From contig JAIOAV010000006.1 in NCBI GenBank assembly GCA_019873665.1, positions 1-64,000 on the forward strand: a DNA stretch of 64,000 nucleotides, read 5' to 3'. The notes beneath the pieces were generated by a model that saw only the letters and a list, made by a program, of their open reading frames with translations, searched no databases and was not told where the DNA came from. The position numbers were made by a program, and so were the translations under genes. This stretch comes from Chloroflexota bacterium (lineage in GTDB: Bacteria; Chloroflexota; Anaerolineae; JAAYEA01). The number at the start of each line of letters is the position of its first letter. Positions within the stretch are counted from its first letter, which is position 1. Shown one piece after another: positions 37,274 to 45,929 of the stretch.

Positions 37274-38422
37274 TTATGCTTGGGATGAAATCCGCTCGGT
37301 GCGCGCGATAGGAAGGGTGAAGCTAAAGGTGCTCCCTTGTCCAGGCACGCTCTCCACCCAGATAGCGCCCCCATGTGCCTCCACTAACCCCCGCGCGATG
37401 GTCAAACCCAGCCCCAATCCCTTTGTCTTCCTATCGCCAGCCCCATAAGCGCCATGAAACAGCCCAAAGATCCCCGCTTGCTGCTCCGGGGGGATTCCGG
37501 GCCCTTCATCGCTTACGCTGACAATGATCTGGTCGCGGACCGACTGAGCGCGCACCGTGATCTTGCTGCCGGTTGGCGAATACTTGATCGCATTGTCTAA
37601 TAGATTGTGCAGAATCTGGCGCAAGCGACGTGGATCCACGTCAGCGGGTGGCAGATCGTGAGGGATGTCGGTCACAAAGGGGTGGCCGGGCGCGTTCGCC
37701 TCGGCTTGGGTGATCACTTGCTGCAAGAGCGGCAACACCTCGGTGGGCTCTGGCTCGATAACGTAGCGCCTCAGCTCGAGCCGGGATACATCCAGCAATT
37801 CGTTGATGAGGGCCGTGAGCCGATCGCTCTCTTCGTCAATGATACTGAGAAACTCACGTTGGGTTTTGGCGTCCCAACTTACGTCCTGGCGCAAGAGCGT
37901 AGTGGCAAAGCCTTTTATGGAAGCCAAAGGCGTGCGCAGCTCGTGGGAGACCGTCGCCAGCAAGTGCTTAACAATCGCCTGTGCTTCCCTCTGCTGTGTG
38001 ATATCCCGCAAGGTGATGCCATATCCCCAATCCCTATCACGCGGGCCGTGAATCGGGAACAAGACTGCCTGAATCACCAGGTGCTTGGGCCAGGCGATCT
38101 CCAGATCGACAGCAGGGCGATTGCGCAACTCATCGGGCGCACGCGTCAGCTCGCGCAACGCCTTCTCGGGATTGACAGCACGCGCGGCAATCCGCCGCGT
38201 CACCTCCTCTATGGGAAGGCCCACTTCCAGGCAAAAGAACGGCGACAGCATCTCGATCACGCGCGAGTTAAAGTATGTCAGGCAGTTCGCGGGGTCAATG
38301 AGCAGGATGCCATCGCCCATGCTCTCGATCATGCCATATAGCCTGGCCCGCTCCAGCTCGCATTGCTCTTTATCACTCAGCGCGCCCGCGGCAGCACAAT
38401 CCGGTATCCGAGTGGCATTCAT
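37274..38422 (-). CDS. PAS-containing sensor histidine kinase
   Basis: TVSHELRTPLASIKGFATTLL (H box), LLDNAIKYSPTGSKITV (N box), VSDEGPGIPPEQQAGIF, GLGLGLTIARGLVEAHGG. Start uncertain (up to 38530). Confidence 0.93.
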   Translation of the reverse strand: MNATRIPDCAAAGALSDKEQCELERARLYGMIESMGDGILLIDPANCLTYFNSRVIEMLSPFFCLEVGLPIEEVTRRIAARAVNPEKALRELTRAPDELRNRPAVDLEIAWPKHLVIQAVLFPIHGPRDRDWGYGITLRDITQQREAQAIVKHLLATVSHELRTPLASIKGFATTLLRQDVSWDAKTQREFLSIIDEESDRLTALINELLDVSRLELRRYVIEPEPTEVLPLLQQVITQAEANAPGHPFVTDIPHDLPPADVDPRRLRQILHNLLDNAIKYSPTGSKITVRAQSVRDQIIVSVSDEGPGIPPEQQAGIFGLFHGAYGAGDRKTKGLGLGLTIARGLVEAHGGAIWVESVPGQGSTFSFTLPIARTERISSQA

Positions 38423-38542
38423 CAGTCCGACCGCCTCCAAGCGGTTTGTGGCCTCATTATAGCACGGTCCGCGGGCAAGATCAATCATGCGGCTTGCCTC
38501 AGCAGATCTGGCAGCAAGCCCACCCAGCATGTCCCTGGTGAT

Positions 38543-38571
38543 TTGACTAAATATGGCAAATATGGTATTAT
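38543..38571 (+). promoter_or_regulatory. sigma70-like promoter of the infC operon
   Basis: TTGACT - 17 nt - TATTAT. Confidence 0.65.
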
Positions 38572-38649
38572 TTTGTGGTTACATGGCTATGAGTGTCCGT
38601 GTCTTCGGATGCGACCCAGATGGCACCAGTTCAGAAATGAGGTGTAGAG

Positions 38650-39159
38650 ATCAGTAAGGATCTGCGAATCAACGAGGAAATCACCACATCAGAGGTTCGC
38701 GTCATCGATGCCAGCGGGAAGCAGCTCGGCATTTACCCGCTGAAAGAAGCGCTACGCATGGCGCAGCAACAGGAAGTGGACCTGGTTGAGGTTGCGCCGG
38801 AGGCGTCGCCGCCTGTCTGTCGCCTCATGGATTATGGCAAGTACATTTACAGCCGCACCAAACGCGAGCGTGAGGCCCGCAAGGCGCAGAAAGCGGTAGA
38901 GGTCAAAGAGATTCGCCTCCGTCCCAAGACTGGTGAGCATGACATCCTATTCAAAATCAAACGCATCCGCACTTTTCTCGGCGATGGCGCCAAGGTCCGC
39001 GTGCGCATCTGGTTCCGAGGGCGCGAGATCAGTCATCCGGACATCGGGCGCGAGCTGCTAACGCGCATCGCGGATGCGGTGGCAGACATCTCTTCTGTCG
39101 AGCAATTTCCCTCGATTGAAGGGCAGACCATGTACATGCTGTTGAGCCCGAAACGTTAG
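38650..39159 (+). CDS. infC: Translation initiation factor IF-3 (apparent AUC start)
   Basis: ISKDLRINEEITTSEVRVIDASGKQLGIYPLKEALRMAQQQEVDLVEVAPEASPPVCRLMDYGKYIY; in-frame TGA at 38638-38640 and SD-like GAGGTG just upstream; no ATG/GTG/TTG covers the conserved N-terminus. Confidence 0.9.
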   Translation: MSKDLRINEEITTSEVRVIDASGKQLGIYPLKEALRMAQQQEVDLVEVAPEASPPVCRLMDYGKYIYSRTKREREARKAQKAVEVKEIRLRPKTGEHDILFKIKRIRTFLGDGAKVRVRIWFRGREISHPDIGRELLTRIADAVADISSVEQFPSIEGQTMYMLLSPKR

Positions 39160-39281
39160 ACCCAAGCGCTTTGACTCCGGCCCAGAAGCGGCACAGGGCG
39201 GTTGAGCCCCGACCCAGACCGTTTCCCGCGACCAGGAGGCAAGGGCTTTTCTAGCTATAGAGCAAAGGAGAGGTCATTCCC

Positions 39282-39512
39282 GTGCCCAAAATCAAGACAC
39301 ACAAAACCGCCGCCAAGCGGTTCAGCATCACCAAGACCGGCAAGCTCATGCATCGTCCCGGCGGCGGCCAGGGCGGACGCAGCCACCTGCGTCGCAACCG
39401 CTCCAAGGCCGCGCTGCGTCAGTTCGACAAGAAGTTGCAGATCACCGTTTCCGCCGACGAAAAGCGCATCAAGCGTCTCGTGCCCTATCTCAAAGAGCGT
39501 GAGCGCGCTTAG
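39282..39512 (+). CDS. rpmI: 50S ribosomal protein L35
   Basis: MPKIKTHKTAAKRFSITKTGKLMHRPGG. Confidence 0.96.
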   Translation: MPKIKTHKTAAKRFSITKTGKLMHRPGGGQGGRSHLRRNRSKAALRQFDKKLQITVSADEKRIKRLVPYLKERERA

Positions 39513-39540
39513 ACTGACCTTTTGAAAAGGAGTTTTGACC

Positions 39541-39900
39541 ATGCCCAGGGTTAAGAGAGGCGTGCCCGCGCGCCACCGCCATAACAAGGTGCTCAGTTTC
39601 ACCAAGGGTCAGAAGGGAACCAAGCACAATCTCTTCCGCCGCGCCAATGAGGCGATGCTCAAGTCGCTCTTTTATGCGTATCGCGACCGCCGCGACCGCA
39701 AGGGGGATATGCGCCGGTTGTGGATCGTGCGCATCAATGCAGCAGCGCGCCAGAACGGCCTGTCATATAGCGCATTGATGCACGGTCTGAAGAACGCCGG
39801 GGTGGATATCAACCGCAAGATGCTGGCCGAGATGGCGGTCAGCGATGCGGGCGCCTTTACGCAGCTGGCCGACGTCGCCAAGGCGAATCTGAACGCCTGA
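39541..39900 (+). CDS. rplT: 50S ribosomal protein L20
   Basis: [70 protein letters not shown]. Confidence 0.97.
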   Translation: MPRVKRGVPARHRHNKVLSFTKGQKGTKHNLFRRANEAMLKSLFYAYRDRRDRKGDMRRLWIVRINAAARQNGLSYSALMHGLKNAGVDINRKMLAEMAVSDAGAFTQLADVAKANLNA

Positions 39901-39917
39901 TCTCCTCACATCTTCTC

Positions 39918-39948
39918 GCACCCCAAAGTGCGCTTTGGGGTGCTTTTT
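39918..39948 (+). terminator. Intrinsic terminator after rplT
   Basis: GCACCCCAAA-gtgcgc-TTTGGGGTGC-TTTTT. Confidence 0.9.
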
Positions 39949-39966
39949 GTTGGTGAGCGGCGATTC

Positions 39967-40815
39967 CTAGACGGTCATGCGGGACGACGATATCGGCATG
40001 AGGCTCCACTGCTCTGCCGCGGGATCGAAGACCAGCTCGACGGTGCCCAACGCCGGCGTCATCGCCAGATAGTGCTTTCGACCCCAGGCATCCTCCCACG
40101 AGCGGCCAAGGCTGGTAACGATATGCCGCTGTCCTTGCCAGTGAAACGCCACGATTCGCCACGTCCCATCCCGTTGCACTGTGAACTCGACGTTCACGGG
40201 CGCGCCTGCGCGCGGTGGCGCGGCGATCGTCCGCGCTGGCCGCCGTGCCACACCGAACTCAACGGACATCCCCGATGGCAGCGATGCAGTCCCTTCCTGC
40301 AGATAGCGCCACAAGAGCATCAACGTGGCCGAGACCGTGCACAGGTTGTTCTCGCCTCGCGTGCCGCGCCATTGCAGACGATGCCACCATGCTTCCGCGC
40401 CCGTAGCCAGCGCTATATAGACTAATCCCACCGGCTTGGTGGTAGTCCCACCGGTTGGTCCGGCAATGCCGGTCGTGGCAAGGGCGAGATCTGCCGCCAG
40501 CAGGTCTCGCACGCCCCACGCCATCTCCACAGCCGTCTGCCAGCTCACCGCACCGTGCACCTCCAGCGTGTCAGCAGAGACGCCCAGCACATTCGACTTG
40601 ACCGCGTTGGCGTATGCCACGACCCCGCCCACAAAGTACTCAGAACTCCCGGAGATGGCCGTGATATGAGCGGCGACCAGCCCACCGGTGCACGATTCGG
40701 CGGTGGCGAGACGAAGGGCGCGATGTCGCAAGGCAACGCCGATATCCGCGGCCATTCTGCGGCGCTCCGCGTTGAGCCATGACGCGCCCCCTGATTCTTC
40801 TGCTCCACTGGCCAA
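39967..40815 (-). CDS. CinA C-terminal-domain (nicotinamide-nucleotide amidase-like) protein with C-terminal extension
   Basis: LRLATAESCTGGLVAAHITAISGSSEYFVGGVVAYANAVKSNVLGVSADTLEVHGAVS...ALATTGIAGPTGGTTTKPVGLVYIAL; about 100-aa extension. TTG start inferred from AGGAGG. Confidence 0.85.
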   Translation of the reverse strand: MASGAEESGGASWLNAERRRMAADIGVALRHRALRLATAESCTGGLVAAHITAISGSSEYFVGGVVAYANAVKSNVLGVSADTLEVHGAVSWQTAVEMAWGVRDLLAADLALATTGIAGPTGGTTTKPVGLVYIALATGAEAWWHRLQWRGTRGENNLCTVSATLMLLWRYLQEGTASLPSGMSVEFGVARRPARTIAAPPRAGAPVNVEFTVQRDGTWRIVAFHWQGQRHIVTSLGRSWEDAWGRKHYLAMTPALGTVELVFDPAAEQWSLMPISSSRMTV

Positions 40816-40968
40816 TTCATCCTCCTGACGCGCCCGATTGCAGAGCGGAATGCCCGCGCTGATTGGTGATTTTCCGGCTACTATGATATAATCAGCGTGC
40901 TTTACGTCAAAACGGCAACGACCTGCCCCTGGCTGGGCGATAGACTTGCGTTGAAAGGGATAGCGGCA

Positions 40969-42066
40969 ATGATCATGAATGAGCTGGCGGCGACAGCGAG
41001 CCGAGGAGAGCAACTCGCCAATCTCGTCTCGGATGTCTTTGCCGTGGCGGATATCACGACCGGACCGCAGGGTGGTGAATGGGTGCGGCTCCGCGGCAGG
41101 CTGCTTGTGTCGTCGGCGGAAGCGTATGATGTCGTGGCCTCCCGCTTTGCGGCATTAGGATACACCGCCCTCTTCCGCCGCGCCGGAGAGCAACAGATGA
41201 TCGTGGCGGAGCCCAGCCCCAGCCAATCACGCCGCTACAACCCATATGTGAATATCCTCCTCTTTGTGCTGACGATGGCCTCCATGATCTTTGCCGGCTT
41301 TGTCTTTGTCGCGCCGCCTGCGAGCTGGACGTGGTCCGGGATGCTGCCCGGCCTCTCTTTTGCCTTTGGCCTGTTGGTCATTCTGGTCGCCCACGAGATG
41401 TCGCATTACCTTGTCGCGCGCCGCTTCGGGGTGCCGATCAGCCTGCCCTACTTTATTCCATTTCCGCTCTCTTTCTTTGGCACGATGGGCGCCACCGAGG
41501 TCATGCATGGTCGGCCCAAGAATCGCGCCGCGCTGCTGGCAGTGGGTATGGCCGGACCGCTGGGCGGGCTCTTGCTGGCACTGCCGATCCTGATCTTGGG
41601 CCTCTCGCTGTCGCGGGTTCAGCCGATCCCAAGTGAGGGGTATTTCATCGAAGGGAACTCTTTGCTTTACCTGGGCGTCAAATATCTGATGTTCGGCCAA
41701 GTGCTGCCGGCGAACGGTATGGACGTGTTTATTCACCCGATCGCCTTTGCCGGTTGGGGTGGCCTCCTGGTAACCGCCCTAAACTTGGTCCCTGCCGGTC
41801 AGTTGGATGGCGGGCATATCATCTATACGCTATTGGGAGAAAAAAGCCGCCTGTTGCTGTGGCCGATCTTGATCGGCCTCGTGATCCTAGGCAGCCAGTG
41901 GTGGCCCTGGTGGGTGTGGGCAGGCATGATCTACCTGCTGGGTCGCGTCTATGCAGCGCCCTGCGACGATATCACGCCGCTCAACACCCGTGAGCGCGCC
42001 GCAGCCATAGCGATGCTCGTGCTCTTTGCCGTGATCTTTACCCCCGTGCCGATGCGATTCGGGTAG
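40969..42066 (+). CDS. Site-2 protease (M50) family metalloprotease
   Basis: LVILVAHEMSHYLVARRFGVPISLPYFIPFP (HExxH), NLVPAGQLDGGHI. Confidence 0.92.
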   Translation: MIMNELAATASRGEQLANLVSDVFAVADITTGPQGGEWVRLRGRLLVSSAEAYDVVASRFAALGYTALFRRAGEQQMIVAEPSPSQSRRYNPYVNILLFVLTMASMIFAGFVFVAPPASWTWSGMLPGLSFAFGLLVILVAHEMSHYLVARRFGVPISLPYFIPFPLSFFGTMGATEVMHGRPKNRAALLAVGMAGPLGGLLLALPILILGLSLSRVQPIPSEGYFIEGNSLLYLGVKYLMFGQVLPANGMDVFIHPIAFAGWGGLLVTALNLVPAGQLDGGHIIYTLLGEKSRLLLWPILIGLVILGSQWWPWWVWAGMIYLLGRVYAAPCDDITPLNTRERAAAIAMLVLFAVIFTPVPMRFG

Positions 42067-42084
42067 AAAGCGTCTGTTGCAAGA

Positions 42085-44883
42085 ATGAGCCGCCTGCGAT
42101 TTCGTCAACTGAGAGCCTCCCTGGTCGGGGTGGGATTGATCCTCCTGCTCCTGCTGTGCATCTGGCCCCTGGCCTGGCACCTGACCGCCCGTGCCGAGGA
42201 CACCGACCCACCAAGTCTGCCGCGTGTGCCAGTGCGCCATATCCCAGATGCTCCGGACACCTATGTGCCGGGCAGGCTGGTCGTCAAGTTTCGCGATGAG
42301 CTGAGCGCAGCCAAACGGGCCGCCAGGCTTTCGCAACTGGGGTTGGCCTTAGGGAAGCACATCGCGGGCATAGATGTGGAGTTGGTAGATGTGCCAGCAG
42401 GACGGGAATTAGCCCTCGCCGCACAGTTGCGGCGCGATCCCACGGTGCTCTATGCCGAGCCTGACTATACCGTGTACGCCCTCAAAACGCCCAACGATAC
42501 GTACTATGGCGAGTACCAGTGGAATATGCGTCGCATTGGCATGGAGAACGCATGGAACGTTACCACAGGTGCGAGCAGCACAGTGATCGCCATCGTGGAT
42601 AGCGGCGTGGATTTGACCCATCCAGATCTCGCCAGCAAGTTGTTGCCCGGGTACGACTTTGTGAATGGCGATAGCCAGCCGCAGGACGACGAAGGCCATG
42701 GCACACACGTGGCCGGCATCGCCGCCGCTCTCTCCAACAATGGCCTGGGCGTTGCCGGCGTTTCATGGGGCAGCAAGATCCTCCCGATCAAGGTGCTGGG
42801 CAGCAACGGATACGGCGAGTCCTCGGTAGTCGCCCAGGGGATATGGTGGGCAGCGGACCAGGGGGCGCAGATCATCAATCTGAGCCTGGGGAGCAACACC
42901 TACAGCAGCCTCCTCAAGAGCGCTGTGGACTATGCCTATAGCAGGGGATGCCTGATCGTGGCTGCGGCGGGCAACGAGTATCAGGAAGGCAATCTCCCAT
43001 CTTATCCCGCTGCCTTTTCTCACGTTCTGGCAGTGGGAGCCGTCGGAGACCAGGACGAGCATGCCCGGTATAGCAACACAGGCGCGTACGTGGACATAGT
43101 GGCGCCAGGTGGCAATCCAACTAGCAATGCCGATCCCGATTGGAATCACTGGATTCTGAGCACCCACTGGCGCGGCAGCGGCTATGAATATGCAGGGATC
43201 GTAGGCACATCGCAGGCAGCGCCGCATGTGGCCGGATTGGCGGCTCTAATCTGGTCTATCAACCCAATGCTCACAAACGACCAGGTCGAGGCACTGATCC
43301 TGACCACAGCAGTGGACTTGGGCAACACAGGCTGGGACGAGACCTTTGGCTGGGGACGCATCAATGCCGCCGCCGCGGTCACCAAAGCACAGCAGGGCGC
43401 ACCCACGCCAACTCCTACGGCCACGCCACCCTGCGCCACCTTTTCCGCCATCGAGAGTCCTGCCGAAGGCGATACCGTATCCGGCGTTATGAATGTCATC
43501 GGCTGGGTGGCCGACTTTCAGAGCGCCTATGGCACTGGCATCTGGGATGTGGAAGTATGGATGGACGGGCTGCGGCTGGGAAGGGCGACCTATGGCCTGT
43601 GGCGGCAGGACATCGCCAACCAGTGGGGGGCGCGCTTTGGCCCCTCTGGCTTTACCTTTGCCTGGGACACCCGTCTCGCCGCGGATGGGGCACACACACT
43701 GGCGATACGCGCTCTCAATTCTTGTGGCCAGTACGTTTCCGCTCAGCGTAACCTGCGCATCCGCAACACCTGTCAGATCGCGCTCCACCTCGACTGGCCG
43801 CAACCGGATGCGATCCTGACGGGCGTCGTCGAGTTGCGCGGGTGGACAGTGGATCAGCTCAGCACAACTGGCACCGGCATTGACCAGGTGAGCCTGTGGC
43901 TGGATGGTCCACGCAATCAGGGCGTCAGATTAGGGGATGTTACCGCGTTTCTGCCGCGCCCCGATATCGGCGCCTTGCTCGGTGCCAATTTTCGCGATTG
44001 TGGCTTTGCATACCGCTGGTATTCGCCGCTCGTGCCGAACGGCACACACACGCTGTACGTTTATGCGCATTCGCCCCTCTGCGGCTGGTATGGCCCTCTC
44101 GCGCGCACTGTGCAGGTTCAGAACCCGGTACCGGATCGGTATGTGCATATGCCGATCATTCTCAAGAATCGCATGACCAACCCGCCGACACCCACGCCAA
44201 CGACGACCGCAACGGCAACGCCAACCGCTACCCGCACTATCACGCCCACCGCATCACCCACCGCCACGCCCCTTTACTTTGATAACTTTGACGATCCGAG
44301 CAGCGGCTGGCCGGTGATTGAGAACACACTGTACCGCATGGGCTATTTGGCAGGCGAATACCAGATCCTGCTCAAGACGACCGTTTCTGCCGCGCCCACT
44401 CAGCGTATGTTCCAGTGCCGGGATTGCGCCGTCGAGGTGGATGGACGGCTGGCCTCCGCCGCCCGCGGTGACTATGGCATTGTCTTTGATATCCTGCCTT
44501 CGCCCGACCTTTACCTCTTTCGGGTGAACGCTATCCAGGAGTATAGCCTCTTCAAGGTCTCAGGCGGCCAGACGTGGACGCCGCTGGTGAGTTGGACCGG
44601 CTCCCCCGCCATCCGCGCGGGGGGAGCGGTGAACCGGCTGCGGCTGGCACATCTCGACGACCAGGTTGTGCTCTATGTCAACGGCCAGCGGCTGACGAGC
44701 GTGCGCGACCCTGCGCTCTATGGCTACATCCGCTTTGGGTTGGCTGCTGCCGCCTACAGCGAGCCCAATGTGGACGCGCGCTTTGATAACTTGGTGGTAT
44801 ATCCGGTCGGCAGCGACCTGAGCTTTTCCCGCGTCTCGCCTGAGGAGATGCCGGAGGTACGTGTCCTGCCGGTACCACACTAG
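42085..44883 (+). CDS. Secreted subtilisin-like (S8) protease with Ig-like repeats, TP-rich linkers and a C-terminal LamG/DUF1080-like region
   Basis: Catalytic triad motifs IVDSGVDLTHPDL, GHGTHVAGIAA, GTSQAAPHVAGLAAL; linkers TPTPTATP and TPTPTTTATATPTATRTITPTASPTATP. Confidence 0.92.
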   Translation: MSRLRFRQLRASLVGVGLILLLLLCIWPLAWHLTARAEDTDPPSLPRVPVRHIPDAPDTYVPGRLVVKFRDELSAAKRAARLSQLGLALGKHIAGIDVELVDVPAGRELALAAQLRRDPTVLYAEPDYTVYALKTPNDTYYGEYQWNMRRIGMENAWNVTTGASSTVIAIVDSGVDLTHPDLASKLLPGYDFVNGDSQPQDDEGHGTHVAGIAAALSNNGLGVAGVSWGSKILPIKVLGSNGYGESSVVAQGIWWAADQGAQIINLSLGSNTYSSLLKSAVDYAYSRGCLIVAAAGNEYQEGNLPSYPAAFSHVLAVGAVGDQDEHARYSNTGAYVDIVAPGGNPTSNADPDWNHWILSTHWRGSGYEYAGIVGTSQAAPHVAGLAALIWSINPMLTNDQVEALILTTAVDLGNTGWDETFGWGRINAAAAVTKAQQGAPTPTPTATPPCATFSAIESPAEGDTVSGVMNVIGWVADFQSAYGTGIWDVEVWMDGLRLGRATYGLWRQDIANQWGARFGPSGFTFAWDTRLAADGAHTLAIRALNSCGQYVSAQRNLRIRNTCQIALHLDWPQPDAILTGVVELRGWTVDQLSTTGTGIDQVSLWLDGPRNQGVRLGDVTAFLPRPDIGALLGANFRDCGFAYRWYSPLVPNGTHTLYVYAHSPLCGWYGPLARTVQVQNPVPDRYVHMPIILKNRMTNPPTPTPTTTATATPTATRTITPTASPTATPLYFDNFDDPSSGWPVIENTLYRMGYLAGEYQILLKTTVSAAPTQRMFQCRDCAVEVDGRLASAARGDYGIVFDILPSPDLYLFRVNAIQEYSLFKVSGGQTWTPLVSWTGSPAIRAGGAVNRLRLAHLDDQVVLYVNGQRLTSVRDPALYGYIRFGLAAAAYSEPNVDARFDNLVVYPVGSDLSFSRVSPEEMPEVRVLPVPH

Positions 44884-44912
44884 CCAACAACACAGCCTGT
44901 GGAGGCGAGAGC

Positions 44913-45929
44913 TTGACAGAACAGATCTTCCCCCTTGGCAAACTCGACATGGCCTTTCTCGCTGAGATGCTGAACCGCTACACGGACCCACACCCGCGAG
45001 TCGTCATCGGCGCGCAGGTCGGTGAGGATGCCGCCGTGATCGACTTTGGCGACCGTTATCTGGTGGCCAAGACGGACCCGATCACCTTTGCCACCGACCA
45101 GATCGGCTGGTACGCCGTACAGGTAAACGCGAACGATCTGGCCACGATGGGCGCAACCCCGCGCTGGCTGCTCATCACGCTCTTGTTGCCCGAAGACCAC
45201 ACTACCAGATCGCTTGTGGAAGGCATCTTTCGCCAGGTGCACGAAGCATGCCACATGCTGGACATCGCTCTCGTCGGCGGGCACACCGAGGTCACATATG
45301 GGCTGGATCGGCCAATCGTGGTGGGCCAGCTCCTCGGCGAGGTTGACAAGGACAAGCTGGTAAGCACCAGAGGCGCGCAAGTGGGCGACGCCATCATCCT
45401 GGCCAAGGGGATTGCCATCGAGGGCACAGCGATCATCGCGCGAGAGCGAGCAGATGACCTGCGACAGCGAGGCTACAGCCAGGAGTGGATCGAGCGCGCA
45501 CAGCACATGCTTTTTGATCCCGGCATCAGCATCTTGCGCGAGGCGCGGCTGGCGGCAACCACCGGGTATGTACACGCCATGCACGATCCCACCGAAGGGG
45601 GACTGGCGACGGGGCTGCACGAGCTGGCGCGCGCCGCGGGGGTGGGGGTGCTAGTGGACGAAGCTGTGATTCCGGTATTGCCAGAATGCCAGGAGCTTTG
45701 CCGCGCCTATAACCTGGACCCGCTCGGCACAATCGCCTCTGGCGCGCTGCTCCTTACGGCAGCGGCGGACGCCGCGCCACGCCTGGTAGCCGCGCTCAAG
45801 GATGCGGGAACGATCGCGACGACGATCGGGCGTATCATGCCCGCCGACGAAGGGATCAAGATAAAACGGCAGCACGGTATCGCTGATCTGCCCCGCTTCG
45901 ATCAGGACGAGATCACGCGGCTTTTCTGA
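44913..45929 (+). CDS. AIR synthase-related (HypE-like) protein
   Basis: GAQVGEDAAVIDFGDRYLVAKTDPITFATDQIGWYAVQVNANDLATMGATPRWLLITLLLPE...GHTEVTYGLDRPIVVGQLLG...MHDPTEGGLATGLHELA. Confidence 0.88.
   Translation: MTEQIFPLGKLDMAFLAEMLNRYTDPHPRVVIGAQVGEDAAVIDFGDRYLVAKTDPITFATDQIGWYAVQVNANDLATMGATPRWLLITLLLPEDHTTRSLVEGIFRQVHEACHMLDIALVGGHTEVTYGLDRPIVVGQLLGEVDKDKLVSTRGAQVGDAIILAKGIAIEGTAIIARERADDLRQRGYSQEWIERAQHMLFDPGISILREARLAATTGYVHAMHDPTEGGLATGLHELARAAGVGVLVDEAVIPVLPECQELCRAYNLDPLGTIASGALLLTAAADAAPRLVAALKDAGTIATTIGRIMPADEGIKIKRQHGIADLPRFDQDEITRLF

Noticed and set aside
44913-45929. Considered as selD because of selC in the window
   Set aside because: Lacks the SelD N-terminal Cys/Sec-Gly-Cys-Lys type motif; better matches HypE/AIR-synthase-related proteins.
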